A stretch of 64,000 nucleotides of DNA. Origin: Cadophora sp. MPI-SDFR-AT-0126 (lineage: Eukaryota > Ascomycota > Leotiomycetes > Helotiales > Ploettnerulaceae). The stretch covers positions 1,116,001-1,180,000 of the forward strand of contig JAGMVK010000001.1 of NCBI GenBank assembly GCA_020747065.1. The letters run 5' to 3'. The notes beneath the pieces are model-generated. The model saw only the letters and a list, made by a program, of their open reading frames with translations. It had not been told where the DNA came from and did not search any database. The position numbers were made by a program, and so were the translations under genes. Each line of letters begins with the position of its first letter. Position 1 is the first letter of the stretch. Of the stretch, positions 9,943-20,678 are shown in pieces.

Positions 9943-12359
9943 ATGTCTGCTGCTACCCCCAACGCTGCTGTCGACCAGCTCGCTTCTGACCTCAATAATG
10001 CTTCCTTGAACGGCGGCGATGCAAACGGCGCCCCTGCCATCAATACCGATGTCACCAATACTGGTTCTGAGGACCCTGATACCGCTGGACCTACTCCAAG
10101 CTCGGCCGCTCCTCACCCACAAGCATCGGCATCCCTCTATGTCGGTGAGCTCGAGTCTTCGGTCACTGAGGCTATGCTTTTCGAACTATTCTCCCAGATT
10201 GGTTCTGTTGCTTCCATCCGTGTCTGCCGTGACGCTGTAACCCGTCGATCCCTCGGATACGCATATGTCAACTACAACACCACAATCGATGGCGAGAAGG
10301 CTTTGGAGGAGTTGAACTACACTCTTATTAAGGGCCGCCCATGCCGTATTATGTGGTCCCAACGTGACCCTGCCCTTCGCAAGACCGGCCAGGGTAACGT
10401 CTTCATCAAAAACTTGGATACCGCCATCGATAACAAGGCTCTCCACGATACCTTTGCTGCCTTTGGTAACATTCTCAGCTGCAAGGTTGCTCAAGATGAG
10501 ACTGGAGCCTCGAAGGGCTACGGTTTTGTTCACTACGAGACCGATGAGGCTGCCAGCCAAGCTATCAAGCACGTCAATGGTATGCTTTTGAACGAGAAGA
10601 AGGTATTTGTTGGCCACCACATCCCAAAGAAGGACCGCCAATCCAAGTTCGAGGAGATGAAGGCCAATTTCACCAACATTTATGTCAAGAACATCCCCGT
10701 CGAAGTCACTGACGAAGAGTTCCGTGATCTCTTCGAGAAGTTCGGAGATGTCACTTCTGCTTCGCTTGCCCGTGACCAGGAGACCAACAAGAGCCGTGGA
10801 TTCGGTTTTGTTAACTTCATCAACCATGAGCATGCTGCCAAGGCCGTCGACGAGTTGAACGGAAAGGATTTCAAGGGTCAGGACCTCTATGTTGGCCGTG
10901 CCCAGAAGAAGCATGAGCGTGAGGAGGAGCTCCGCAAGTCATACGAGGCTGCGCGCATCGAGAAGGCATCTAAATACCAAGGTGTTAACCTTTACGTCAA
11001 GAATCTTGACGATGAGGTCGATGATGAGAAGCTTCGTGAGCTTTTTGCTCCCTTCGGATCCATCACTTCCGCCAAGGTTATGCGTGATACCCCAGCTGAG
11101 ACCGCCGAGGCTGAGGAGAAGGAGAAGGAGAAGAAGGAGAGTGAAAAGAACAAGGAGAATGTCAAGGAGGGAGAGGCCGAAGCTGAGACTTCCGAGGAGA
11201 AGCCAGCTGCTAAGTCTGACAAGCGTACCCTTGGCAAGAGCAAGGGATTCGGATTCGTTTGCTTCAACAATCCCGAGGAGGCTACCAAGGCTGTTACTGA
11301 CATGAACCAACGCATGGTCAACAACAAGCCACTGTACGTTGCCCTCGCTCAACGCAAGGATGTCCGCAAGAGCCAGCTCGAGGCTAGCATCCAAGCGCGC
11401 AACCAAATCCGTATGCAACAAGCTGCTGCCGCTGCTGGTATGCCACAGCAATACATGCAAGCCCCAATGTTCTACCCACCTGGCCAGCAACCTGGTTTCA
11501 TCCCCCAAGCTGGACGTGGTATGGCTTATCCTCCTCAAGCTGGTATGCCCATTCCTGCCCAAGGTGGCCGTCCAGGACAATTTCCAGGTGGCTTCCCTCC
11601 TCAACAAGGTGGACGTGGTGGGCCAGGCCCTCAGCAGATGCCACCCAACATGTACGGTCTCCCTGGCCAGTTCCCTCAAGGTGCTCCATACGCTGCTCAA
11701 CAGGGTAACCCACAATTTATTGCTGCCATGCAACAAGCCCAACAAGCTGCCGCTCTCGCTGGTGGCCGTGGTGGACCAGGTCGTGGCCCAGTTCAGGGTA
11801 TTCCAGGTATGCCTCCCAACATGGCAGGTATGCCAGGGCAACCACAAATGATCGGTGCCTTCCCTCAAGGTGCTAGACAAGGTGGACCAGCCGGTCGTGG
11901 TACCCAAGGCGCTCGTCCAGGTCAATACCCAGGTGGTTTCCCTCCCCAAGCCGGCCGCGGTATGCCTCCCCAAATGCCAGGTATGCCCTTGACTGGCAAT
12001 GAGTTGGTTGGTGGTGCTCTGGCTCAACAACTCTCCGCCGTCCCACCCGTTCAACAGAAGCAACTCCTTGGAGAGGCTCTATTCCCTAAGATCCAAACTC
12101 TTCAACCCGAGCTTGCTGGTAAGATCACCGGTATGCTTTTGGAGATGGAAAACCAGGAGTTGGTCAATCTGTAAGTTTAATTATTCCAACAACAGAAATC
12201 ATCTACTAATTGAACCGCAGTATTGAGGATGATGCTGCTCTTCGGGCAAAGGTTGATGAGGCTCTTACCGTATACGACGAATACGTCAAGAACAACAAGG
12301 GTGAAGAGACTGCTGAATCTGGAGACGCTAAGGAGGAGAAGACCGAGGAGAAGGCTTAA
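9943..12359 (+). CDS. PAB1: Cytoplasmic/nuclear poly(A)-binding protein PAB1, 788 aa
   Basis: Exons 9943-12170 and 12221-12359 join in frame (GTAAGT donor, GCAG acceptor). Four RRMs start at about residues 62, 148, 240 and 343, with RNP1-type octamers such as KGYGFVHY and [11 protein letters not shown]4 carries a Lys/Glu-rich insertion of about 55 residues before KGFGFVCF. A Pro/Gln/Gly/Met linker follows, then a C-terminal MLLE (PABC) domain containing [15 protein letters not shown], which is split by the intron. The protein coats mRNA poly(A) tails, contacts eIF4G and regulates deadenylation. Codon use is strongly biased, as expected for an abundant protein, and this opens long shadow frames on the opposite strand. 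The leader has an A-rich tract and an intron. Confidence 0.97.
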
Positions 12360-13614
12360 GTGCCCACTCTTTTCGATTTTCGCAATCCGCATTAACGATT
12401 CTCCTTCTCCATATCATACACATTTCCTGTATTGTCAATCTGCAGCGGCATTGGGCTGCCGGAAAAGTTTTGCGCTCTCTGTCTCTGGCGGCACAACCTG
12501 GACTTTCGGCTTCTCTGTCTCTATTGGTGCGGTTGGCTTCTCGAACATTTCCCTTATCATTGAGGTTGTTCGTCACGGCGGGATGAACACCTCAATTATG
12601 TACTCATAGATCATTTCTGCGCATGCTTCATCAGCTTGCCGCCGCAAGCTCACTCACATGCGTGTTATGTGGGCTGGGATGGTCACACAATATTCCCCAA
12701 GGTCTCTTTAATTGCTCCTCGGCGAAGATGGGATGGATTTGATTTGGCTTGGTGCTCTTCTGCTCCTAGGTCTGTCTCGGCGGTCTAGTCTTTGCTGAGT
12801 ATGGCGTATCTTAGACATGGAATCAATACAAAAAACATTGCAAAATAATCATTGTAGTGCCTCATGATTTTGTTTCCGTGGTCTGTTGTTTGATATGTGA
12901 GTGCGTTGTCAAACGTATTTGTGGGTAGCAGCAACAGACCCCCTTTGTCCTCTCTTCTGGCAATTTTGCGTTCAATCCTAATGTTCCAAATCAAATGCAG
13001 CACTGAAGTTTATACCAATCCTTCTGCAACTTTCACTGCAGCGAGCCCAACCAGGAACAACATAATTCCGTTCTCCCATCCTAAGTGGCCTTCAAACCTC
13101 TTCTCATTGGCGGGAGATCTTGGCACCGTCCCCCTTTCTTCCCCGCACGAAATTTCTCCAGATATCCCCACACTAGCTACAACCCCCCACTATTCCAGAC
13201 ATTGTCCACGGGTCGAGGGCTCAAAGCAAGCTTTCCACTTTTTATCTGCTCCGAAAGCTTGACGCGTAAGTGAATTCTCATTGGATCAGATCGGACGGGA
13301 CGAGAGGTAGGGGGGCGAATTGTGATGGAGGTTTGGATGAAAGGAGGTGGACGGGGGAGGGGCAAGGTACAGTTCCTGAGTACTGGGATGGGGAGGGTGA
13401 TAAAGTTTTTCCGATATTATTGTGGATGATGGATGGAAATTTGATATTCGGTGCTCGTAGCCGGGAGAGGATGAAGTCATCATTTCACTCTTTTATTTAT
13501 ATGCCTCGCAGTCCCTGTAAATTGTATCTTCCAGTCTTGCCTTGCTCTTCCTGAACATCTTGTCAATACTCAGACTGGCTTGTCTCAAGATAGTCTTCAG
13601 TACTCCCGTTCAAG
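12360..13614. other. PAB1 3' flank and pectin methylesterase promoter
   Basis: The left part is the likely PAB1 3' UTR. The right part, from about 13280, is the upstream region of the pectin methylesterase gene, with G-rich stretches (13311-13400) and a TATA-like box. No coding region is recognisable. Confidence 0.55.
13491..13505 (+). promoter_or_regulatory. TATA-like box upstream of pectin methylesterase
   Basis: The sequence ttttatttatatgcc lies about 110-124 nt before the start codon at 13615. A CT-rich segment with plausible start sites follows (tcttccagtcttgccttgctcttcc begins about 13528). This is the layout of an inducible fungal promoter; the assignment is by position and sequence only. 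Confidence 0.4.
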
Positions 13615-15398
13615 ATGTATCGAATTAGCATCCCAAGTTTCCTGATTCTCATATCTGCATTCCTCACTTTGGCTTCGGCAGGTTGGGATATCGGGAGCTC
13701 AAAAGATCGTCATGCGTGTCAGGCCAAGACGAGAAATCCGTTGGATGGTTGTGATACCAGGAGGACGTTGTACGTGGATGCTGTGAGCAGTAGCTCGAAG
13801 TACAAAACTGTGCAGTCGGGTACGTATTTTCCTGATCTAGACTTTGATGGGAGAGGGCTAATAAATGCTGTGTAGCTGTGAGGGCTTTGCCAAACAATAC
13901 TGGTGAGTTCGAAATCTGAAATAGACTGGGATTGGGAGACAGGGAAAGTTGACTTGCGATAGATACTTACATCATTCTCATTGCGTCTGGGAATTACACT
14001 GAACAAGTAAGTTCTTACTTTTCCACACAACCTTCCGCTTCCAGCACCGTTCTCATTTCGCGTCTCTTACTTCATCTTCTTTAACAACAACATCAAAATC
14101 CTAACACTTACAGGTCAACGTAACCCGACCCGGCCCAACTTACCTTCTCGGTCAAACCTCCCACCCAACCCAACAATCACTCAACACAGTCCGCCTAATT
14201 TGGAGTGCTCGCGCCGTGACAGGTCTTGACAACGCCTTCACCAGCACCTTGACCATTGCCCCGAATCTCAACGCCTCGCTCACTGGTAGCGGTCCGACCG
14301 GTTTCGCTGTGCCTGCGGATACGCCTTTTGGGTGCACGGATTTCAGGACGTATAATCTGGATGTCATTAATGATTTTGCGCCTTATTGTGAGTTTAGTGG
14401 TCTTTAAATCGTCTTTTTTTGGTTCATTTGGTGGGATTCTAGGGTTGTGGAATGGATGTGTGGCATGTTTCTGCCTGCTCTTGACATTTAAATGGCTTAG
14501 AATGTCGCAATTTTGAACTACTCTTACGGAATTAGAGACTGACTGATCGCCTCACAGCCGCGAACCCAGCTCTCGCTTTGAGCATCAGCTATGCCAATGG
14601 TGGATTCTACTACACTGGCTTCTACAGCTACCAAGATACTGTACGTCCACCATTCACAAACACTTCCCTCATATAGTCTCGCTAACTCCCCTCTTCAGGT
14701 CTATGTCGGCAAACTAGGCAACGCCTACATCGCCAAAAGCGAAATCGGCGGCCAGACAGACTTCCTTTATGGATTCGGCACATGCTGGATCACTCATTCT
14801 AGTCTCTCGTTGCGATCTTGTGGTGGTGGAATCACGGCTGTAAGCCCCGAAATTCCGCACACTATAGTGCATGAGATGGGTGGATGTGCTGTACTAACAA
14901 TATCTTAGTGGAAAGGAACCAACACGACTTTCGTGAACAAATACGGCGTGTACATCGTAGATTCCAACGTCCACGCTGCGAATTCCAGCCTGAGCATTGC
15001 AGGAAAATGTGCATTGGGGAGACCTTGGGTATGTTTATTTCCTTCCTTCCCCTCTAGAATAAGCGAGTTTGCGATGTTCCAGCACTTTAAGGGAGGAAAC
15101 TGACTGACAACTCAAACAGAACGCCCAGCACCGCTCGATATTTGCACGCACATATCTTGATAACAGCATTCTCAGCACGGGATATATCGACTGGAACCCA
15201 GCTCGATACAGCAACTGGACGTTGCAGGCTGAGTATAAGGACTATGGACCGGGCTTCAATGCGACGGGAAGAGCGATCGCGCAATTTGATGTGCAGTTGA
15301 CGGATAAGCAGTGGAGTGTTTATAGTAGTCCGAAGAAGGTCTTTCAGACGAGGGATGGGACATTTGGGAATACGGACTGGATTGACTTCAAGGTGTGA
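13615..15398 (+). CDS. Secreted pectin methylesterase (carbohydrate esterase family 8), 390 aa
   Basis: Eight exons close in frame: 13615-13819, 13876-13902, 13963-14006, 14114-14387, 14558-14640, 14699-14839, 14909-15028 and 15120-15398. Exon 2 is only 27 nt. The N-terminus is a signal peptide ending near LASAGWD. Catalytic CE8 features are present: Asp210 in YQDTVY, Asp232 in QTDFLYG, and Arg296 and Trp298 in LGRPWN. The enzyme removes methyl groups from homogalacturonan in plant cell walls, preparing pectin for polygalacturonases or lyases. Several N-x-S/T sites fit secretion. A small exon in the middle of a conserved region makes this gene easy to mis-annotate. Confidence 0.93.
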
Positions 15399-15543
15399 GG
15401 AGGGGGAGAGTTGGTTCGGATGTACCCTATAGCTGGTTAGGAGAAAGCAGATTAATTGCCATGTGATGTGGCTCCTTTAATCATCGAAGCAGTGGATGTG
15501 TAAGAATCAGTGTCAAAAAGGCCATAAATTTCCTAAAATATAA

Positions 15544-16648
15544 TCATAGCTTGCTTGCGGGCACGATCAGCGCCGACGCCTTGTTCAAAGTCTCCTCTGC
15601 CTCGCGCTCGATTCTCTTGACTAAGTCGTCACATGTAGGGATGTCGTGGATGAGTCCAATGACTTGACCAGCAGTCCAAACCTAGAATGTATAAGTATTG
15701 GTGCGATAGAGTGGATATTGGAATACTTACACCATAGTCAGGATCTCCGTTAATGAAGACCTCTCTTCCTCGCTTTCCACTGACATAAGGAGCAACCTCC
15801 TCGAACTTGCCAGTGGTGCTCTCACGCTCTATCTTCGTGGCTGCCTGGGAAACCTTGTTCTTGTACAACCGGCTGGTGTTCTTCCACCTCCTCAACACAA
15901 GCTCGGTATCTGTCTCTTGCGCCTTGACGATCTCCTCCTTGATATTCAAATGAATCGGTGCCTCGACTGTACACATAAATCTAGTTCCCATGTTGATACC
16001 CTCTGCGCCTAAACTCAACGCAGCAGCAAGACCCTGTCCGTCTGCGAAACCACCAGAAGCAATGAACGGCACTTCAAGAGACTGTCTCGCGCGACTCAGC
16101 AGAATGAAGTTCGTGATATCTGTCTCGCCCACATGGCCTGCACACTCGAAGCCGTCGATACTCAAGAAGTCAACACCGAGCTTGATCGCACTTTGCGCAT
16201 GTCTGATCGTCGTGCATTTATGTAGAATGATCGTTCCGACAGCCTTCAACTGCTTGATGACCGGTCCGGGCGAGTTCCCAGCTGTCTCCACGATCTTGAT
16301 GCCCTCGTCGATGGCGACTTGTGCGTATGCGCCGTAGTCGGGAGAGTTCATGGAGGGGAGGAGTGTGATGTTTACGCCGAAGGGCTTGTTGGTCATGGTC
16401 TTGCATTTTCGGATTTCCTTGCGTAGGTCTTCGGGGGTAGGTTGTGTGAGGGCTGTGAGAATGCCGAGGCCGCCTGCGTTGGAGACTGCTGAGGCAAGTT
16501 CGGCGTAGCCTACCCATTGCATTCCCCCTTGCACTACAGGGACTGTAGGTTTGTGTCAGTAAACTCTCGTAGATAGCGGCTAGGAATAAGCCCGGTTTAA
16601 CTTACTCTTGATTCCCAAGGCGCGGGTGAGTTTGGTATTGAAAGGCAT
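15544..16648 (-). CDS. Nitronate monooxygenase (2-nitropropane dioxygenase family), 330 aa
   Basis: Minus-strand exons 16648-16606, 16542-15731 and 15681-15544 close in frame. The N-terminus MPFNTKLTRALGIKIPVVQG leads into GGMQWVGYAELASAVSNAGG, the FMN-dependent TIM-barrel start of this family. Later flavin/phosphate segments are FIASGGFADGQGLAAAL and GAEGINMGTRFMCT, and the catalytic-region His lies in GFECAGHVGE. These enzymes oxidise toxic alkyl nitronates such as propionate 3-nitronate using FMN and O2. No targeting signal is evident. The length is normal for the family. Confidence 0.93.
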
Positions 16649-17161
16649 TGTGGTTCGTTCTTGCTCTTGATCTTCTTCTTGCTCTAATCGCGCTGGTAAA
16701 TGTACTAGAGAGGTATTAAGACAGAGAATGAAAAGAGGTCTAATCTATCGTCTGGTGTCCTTCCTGGGTTGGAGAAAAGGAAGTTGTTGATTTTGGCAGC
16801 TGACGGGCATTTTAGCTCTCCCCACGTCTGGGGCAACCGAGGCCGAGGCACGTCTGCCGAGAATAGGCTCGGGCGGGCCTATGATGAGGTGCTGGGTTAG
16901 TAATCGTGGGGCCTTTCACAGGCTAAAATATCTCTGAACAGAGTTGAAGCTCCTTGGGATGTGCGAAAGGTGCGATTTGAGGACAGGAGAAGGCCATCTG
17001 TGGAGAGGGGCCGAGTTGAAGAGACGGAAACTTCTACTCATAATGCGTGGGTGATGAGTTACACGCATGATGAGTTACCTGTTTGGCCCATTTTATTAAC
17101 GTTTCGTCTTGTTTATCTTGGCCTTGGGACGAAGCAAGAGAATGAAGTACATTCAAGAGGA

Positions 17162-17181
17162 AGAGAGAGAGAGAGAGAGAG
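17162..17181. repeat. (AG)10 dinucleotide run
   Basis: Perfect AG dinucleotides over 20 bases, within a gene-free region. Confidence 0.85.
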
Positions 17182-17353
17182 TAACAGCTTTCTGAGCCAG
17201 GCGAGCAAAGAGCTGGACAGTTTGGAATTGTCAATGTGCAAGAAATCCGGGGACATTTGACCAGTAAGCTAGTATGGCTCGTGCCTTCTTGCCTCACTTG
17301 ACAATCTACTCAAGTCCATTCCCAAGATACAAGGCAACACCAAAGAACACGAA

Positions 17354-17383
17354 CACAACCACAACCACAACCACAACCACAAA
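17354..17383. repeat. ACAACC hexamer tandem repeat
   Basis: Five head-to-tail copies of ACAACC are visible, flanked by further CA-rich sequence. Confidence 0.85.
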
Positions 17384-17512
17384 CCTGACCTGCCACAATG
17401 AAGTCCCCAACTGGAAACGGCCCCTGAGCGGATGACGACTACCCCTCGATGTGCTGCATATGCTGCATATGCAGTCCCTTTACAGGCTCAACTCCGGACA
17501 GCTCGATGCAGA

Positions 17513-17539
17513 ATAGGATAGGATAGGATAGGGGATAGG
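17513..17539. repeat. GGATA pentamer tandem repeat
   Basis: Consecutive ATAGG/GGATA pentamers, ending in an imperfect GGGGATAGG unit. Confidence 0.75.
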
Positions 17540-17632
17540 TACAGTAAGTACGTCAATTATCTCGTATCACTCACTCAAACCTTCCTTGGGCTTCTGAGCT
17601 GGGCAGCAATGCTGGACGCTGCGATGCGTTGG

Positions 17633-18250
17633 TCAAGCAGGCAAGGCTGTAGTGCAGCACGGCCGAGAAGACAACTGAACAAGGCTGTATAAATAATATA
17701 CTTGGCCCGCTCTGGAGTCGCCACGCAGCAATTCTCCTAAATCGCCTTCACCCTCCCTGCTCGCTGCTGAAGCATCCGATACTCTTGAAGCTGTGTACCA
17801 TTGCCAGCCTCCAACGCCCACTCCAGCCTCCGTTCGTGGCTTCAATATGATATGAGGATCCGGCCCCCTGTACGACCCGAGCGGCTTGGCCATGACTTCA
17901 CTTGTCTCTGCGCCTTCACTACTCTCATCGAAAGTAAGCGGATTCAGCAGCAGCATCAGCGCAGCAGCGTCCCTCTCCACCGCTTTTTGCAACGCGATTA
18001 GCAATTAGGACGCCTGCACGCTCAGCAAAATCAAATCATCCGCCCACCCACGCACCCACTCATCCAACGAAGCTCTGACGGGGCAGGCAGCGCGCCCACC
18101 CACGCCTGCAAGTATGGCCATATCTGAGCTCACTCTGGGCCCGCGCTCATATTTCTTCTTCAACACTTCAATGCTCTCAATGTACCAATCCGTCGGGTCC
18201 CCTGGTTCGATGTAGATTAACAAAGCGGTGAAGCTCAGGTCCACGGTCAC
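17633..18250 (-). pseudogene. Interrupted reading frame, possible gene remnant
   Basis: On the minus strand a frame of about 204 codons is interrupted by a single TAA at 18005-18007; both halves are in the same frame. The upstream half has protein-like composition (YIEPGDPTDWYIESIEVL, then KKKYERGPRVSSDMAILAG), and the downstream half continues with VERDAAALMLLLNPLTFDE. I do not recognise the family. It could be a decayed gene, or a real gene whose stop lies inside an intron, since GCTAATC-type branch motifs sit beside the TAA. No start codon or terminus can be fixed. Confidence 0.3.
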
Positions 18251-19607
18251 GATGTATGCGACCTACCCAACGCAGGTCATTATCTGGAGTTGCGTCGCTG
18301 ATCAGGAGTCATCGCAGCGATGAGATGCAACTGGCAGGGCTGACATCTGAAATTTCCGGTAAATACCCTCACCGTTCACCAGACCATGGATCTCTCCGCA
18401 TTGTACCCTCGAATCAAGGAGCTTCCAGGGACGTTACGCAAAGTTCGTCGTCTCAAGCTCATGTAGCTACCCGTTCCTGCAGTGCTGCTCGATCGAATTC
18501 TACCTTTCGGGCATCTACATTTAGTCGGGGGATACCAGATTAAGGCTGGTTACACAGCTATGTTCCTGGCTTTCAATCAAAGGTCCGGATGACACCTTTC
18601 TCAACTTTGGTTCAACCGGCAGATTTCGCGAATGAATCAATCAGATTATGATATGATCACGTATGATTTGACATCTATTCTTCACGGAAATGTTTGAAAG
18701 GCTCTCGATGTGTCCACATTTTCCCTTACTTTTCAGAGAAAAGCAAATTTTTTCGAGATATGAAATCCTCGCCAAAAAGTGAGGCAAGATATCTAGGTTC
18801 GCCCTGAAATTTGAGCTGCATCTAGGGCAAAAGACCCAGTCGAGGACAGAAGTACTGGTACTCTGGCTCGTACAACTTCGTTTGCGTCTACGTGCAGCAG
18901 CTGCCATGCTGTTCTTAAATCTTAATTGGGCTCTCGATATGAGATCAGACCGTCCGACAGCTTCCCCCAAGTCGGCTCATCCCCTCCAAAGCCCCTCCAA
19001 TCCACTTCTCTCCCTTTTTGTCCACTTCTGCTCTAACATTTCTACCCAACTTGACCCTCTCTTGCTTATCCCCCATGGCGATACCCGTCAAGCTGCAGCA
19101 AGCTGGAAGGGAGTGTAGCGCTGGCCCTGCATTTCCACTAAGATGTTTTTGTGTTAAGCTATAATTGCTTTTACAACTTTGCCTGTGGTCATTCGGCATG
19201 GTCGTACATGAGTGTGTTATCCCGCCGATGGAGACAGCACACACGGTCCTATGTCTTTTCGGGTGATCGACGTTACTTCTTTCGACTACGTTTCTTTATC
19301 TGTTCAAATGCATTATGCCGAAACATACGTGAGCCTAGTTGCCGTGTTGCAGTTGCAGCACGGAAGTGCAAACGCAGCTTTTCCTCATTTTCGCTGCCAC
19401 CTCACCTGCTACACACCAACTCTTTCCCTTGAGATTGAATCTTGGAAATCTTAAGCACCTATAAAGAACTCCATCGAGCCACCATTTTCTGCAAAGCATA
19501 ACGCCATATCCGCGCTCCACTGTTTCGGCTCCACATCCCCAGCTATACTCACATATACTTGCACATCATCTACGTCAACTTCTAACAAGATCATCCTTCC
19601 CTCGCCA

Positions 19608-20005
19608 ATGTCTTACTCGAGCTATAATTCCAGCGCTGCGACTTGGCAAGAGAGACTCGAAGGTATTCAATTGCGTTCTTAAGTCAATTGACTCCGCTGA
19701 CCTGAAGTAGAGAAATGCCGTGAGGCTAATTATCACCCTCCAGTATTCCAGATCATGTCTGATAGACGGGGTAGGTTTCCAAAACTTCTAGAAAACCCCC
19801 CAAAAAACTCAATTGACTCTTTCATACAGGTGGCCGAACTGCTTGGTCCAGCACAGTCACCGTGCAAGGCCAGAACATCCCCGCGAGGTTCTGGTACGAT
19901 GGGGATCATGTCAACAACGCGAAGGAGGACGCTGCAGAGGTAGCTTTGAAGCACATCAGCACCTCCAACCCGGGCTCCCCTACCCAGAGTCGCTCTGGAT
20001 GGTGA
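19608..20005 (+). CDS. Small dsRNA-binding-domain-like protein, 96 aa
   Basis: Exons 19608-19662, 19711-19770 and 19830-20005 close in frame with consensus donors and acceptors. The product is essentially one double-stranded-RNA-binding fold: a helix-like WQERLEEKCREANYHPPVFQ, a strand region MSDRRGGRTAWSSTVTVQGQ, then FWYDGDHVNNAKEDAAEVAL, which matches the final helix of a dsRBD where the KNAK-type residues contact RNA. A short SPTQSRSGW tail follows. No other domain, signal peptide or membrane segment is present. dsRBDs usually sit in Dicer-like or editing enzymes; standing alone this could be a dsRNA sensor or cofactor, which is inference. The lysine pattern is weaker than in canonical dsRBDs, so RNA binding is unproven. 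Confidence 0.8.
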
Positions 20006-20678
20006 CAATGCCATCGAAGCAACGAACACTTCAGCACACTTGCTCGGATTGGCCTGTAGGATAGGAGGGTTATAAACAGTCTTCAATACGACGGGAACAG
20101 CATGGGCAGGCGCAACACAAGGGCTTTTGGCGTCGGGTATCGTTACGGTCAACAGGACGGGCGAGGAGGGTTCTCTGGCAGTGGAGTTGACAGAATTTAC
20201 TGCTTTTGGGATTTTGTCATCTGTTTTTCTTCGTGAGCATGGGGACGAAAATGTTAGACTTGGATCGGACTCTTCTCACTTGTTCTTCAACCAACTTTTA
20301 AAATTCCAGTAGATATTGTTTGAAGAATCAAAATTACTTCCTGTTTGCTTCTGCTATCAAGGGTTCAATTGAATTTCGTCTTCTGTTGGTGCTGAAAGCG
20401 AACCGAGTTAATGAGGTAAGGGATGATGTGGGTGGAAGAAGAAAGTTGAACGTGGAGGCGCTCAAGGTCATACAAGAATCCCAGCTTTCCGGCTCTGTGA
20501 TATTGAGCAACGACGGGATCCCTGGAGAGGCGGGATCTGGGCTGGGATCGAAGTGACAAGGGCAGTGAAGGCCAAGACTTGTTTATGCCCCACAAATCAG
20601 GCATTAAATCCGTATATTTTCTACCCCAACTCGGGAGCTTCGTCTTGAAGAAGACGACAGCATTGCAACACCATCGCC
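20006..20678. other. Intergenic, no gene recognised
   Basis: This spacer holds the 3' flank of the dsRBD-like gene and the upstream region of the mitochondrial ribosomal protein gene. No supported reading frame or repeat is seen. Confidence 0.55.

Larger units (their letters stand above)
16649..19607. other. Large gene-poor intergenic region
   Basis: Nearly 3 kb without a clear gene. It contains a GA run, a CCACAA-type repeat, GGATA pentamers and a duplicated GCTGCATAT block at 17453-17473, plus a broken minus-strand frame at 17633-18250 (listed separately). A further minus-strand frame at 18641-18970 has no recognisable feature. Confidence 0.6.

Noticed and set aside
10186..12063. Long minus-strand frames opposite PAB1 (242 and 374 codons)
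   Set aside because: They are produced by the strong codon bias of PAB1; leucine/serine/threonine-rich with no domain.
17162..17539. CRISPR-like or transposon terminal repeats
   Set aside because: Simple short tandem repeats without spacers, target-site duplications or transposase homology.
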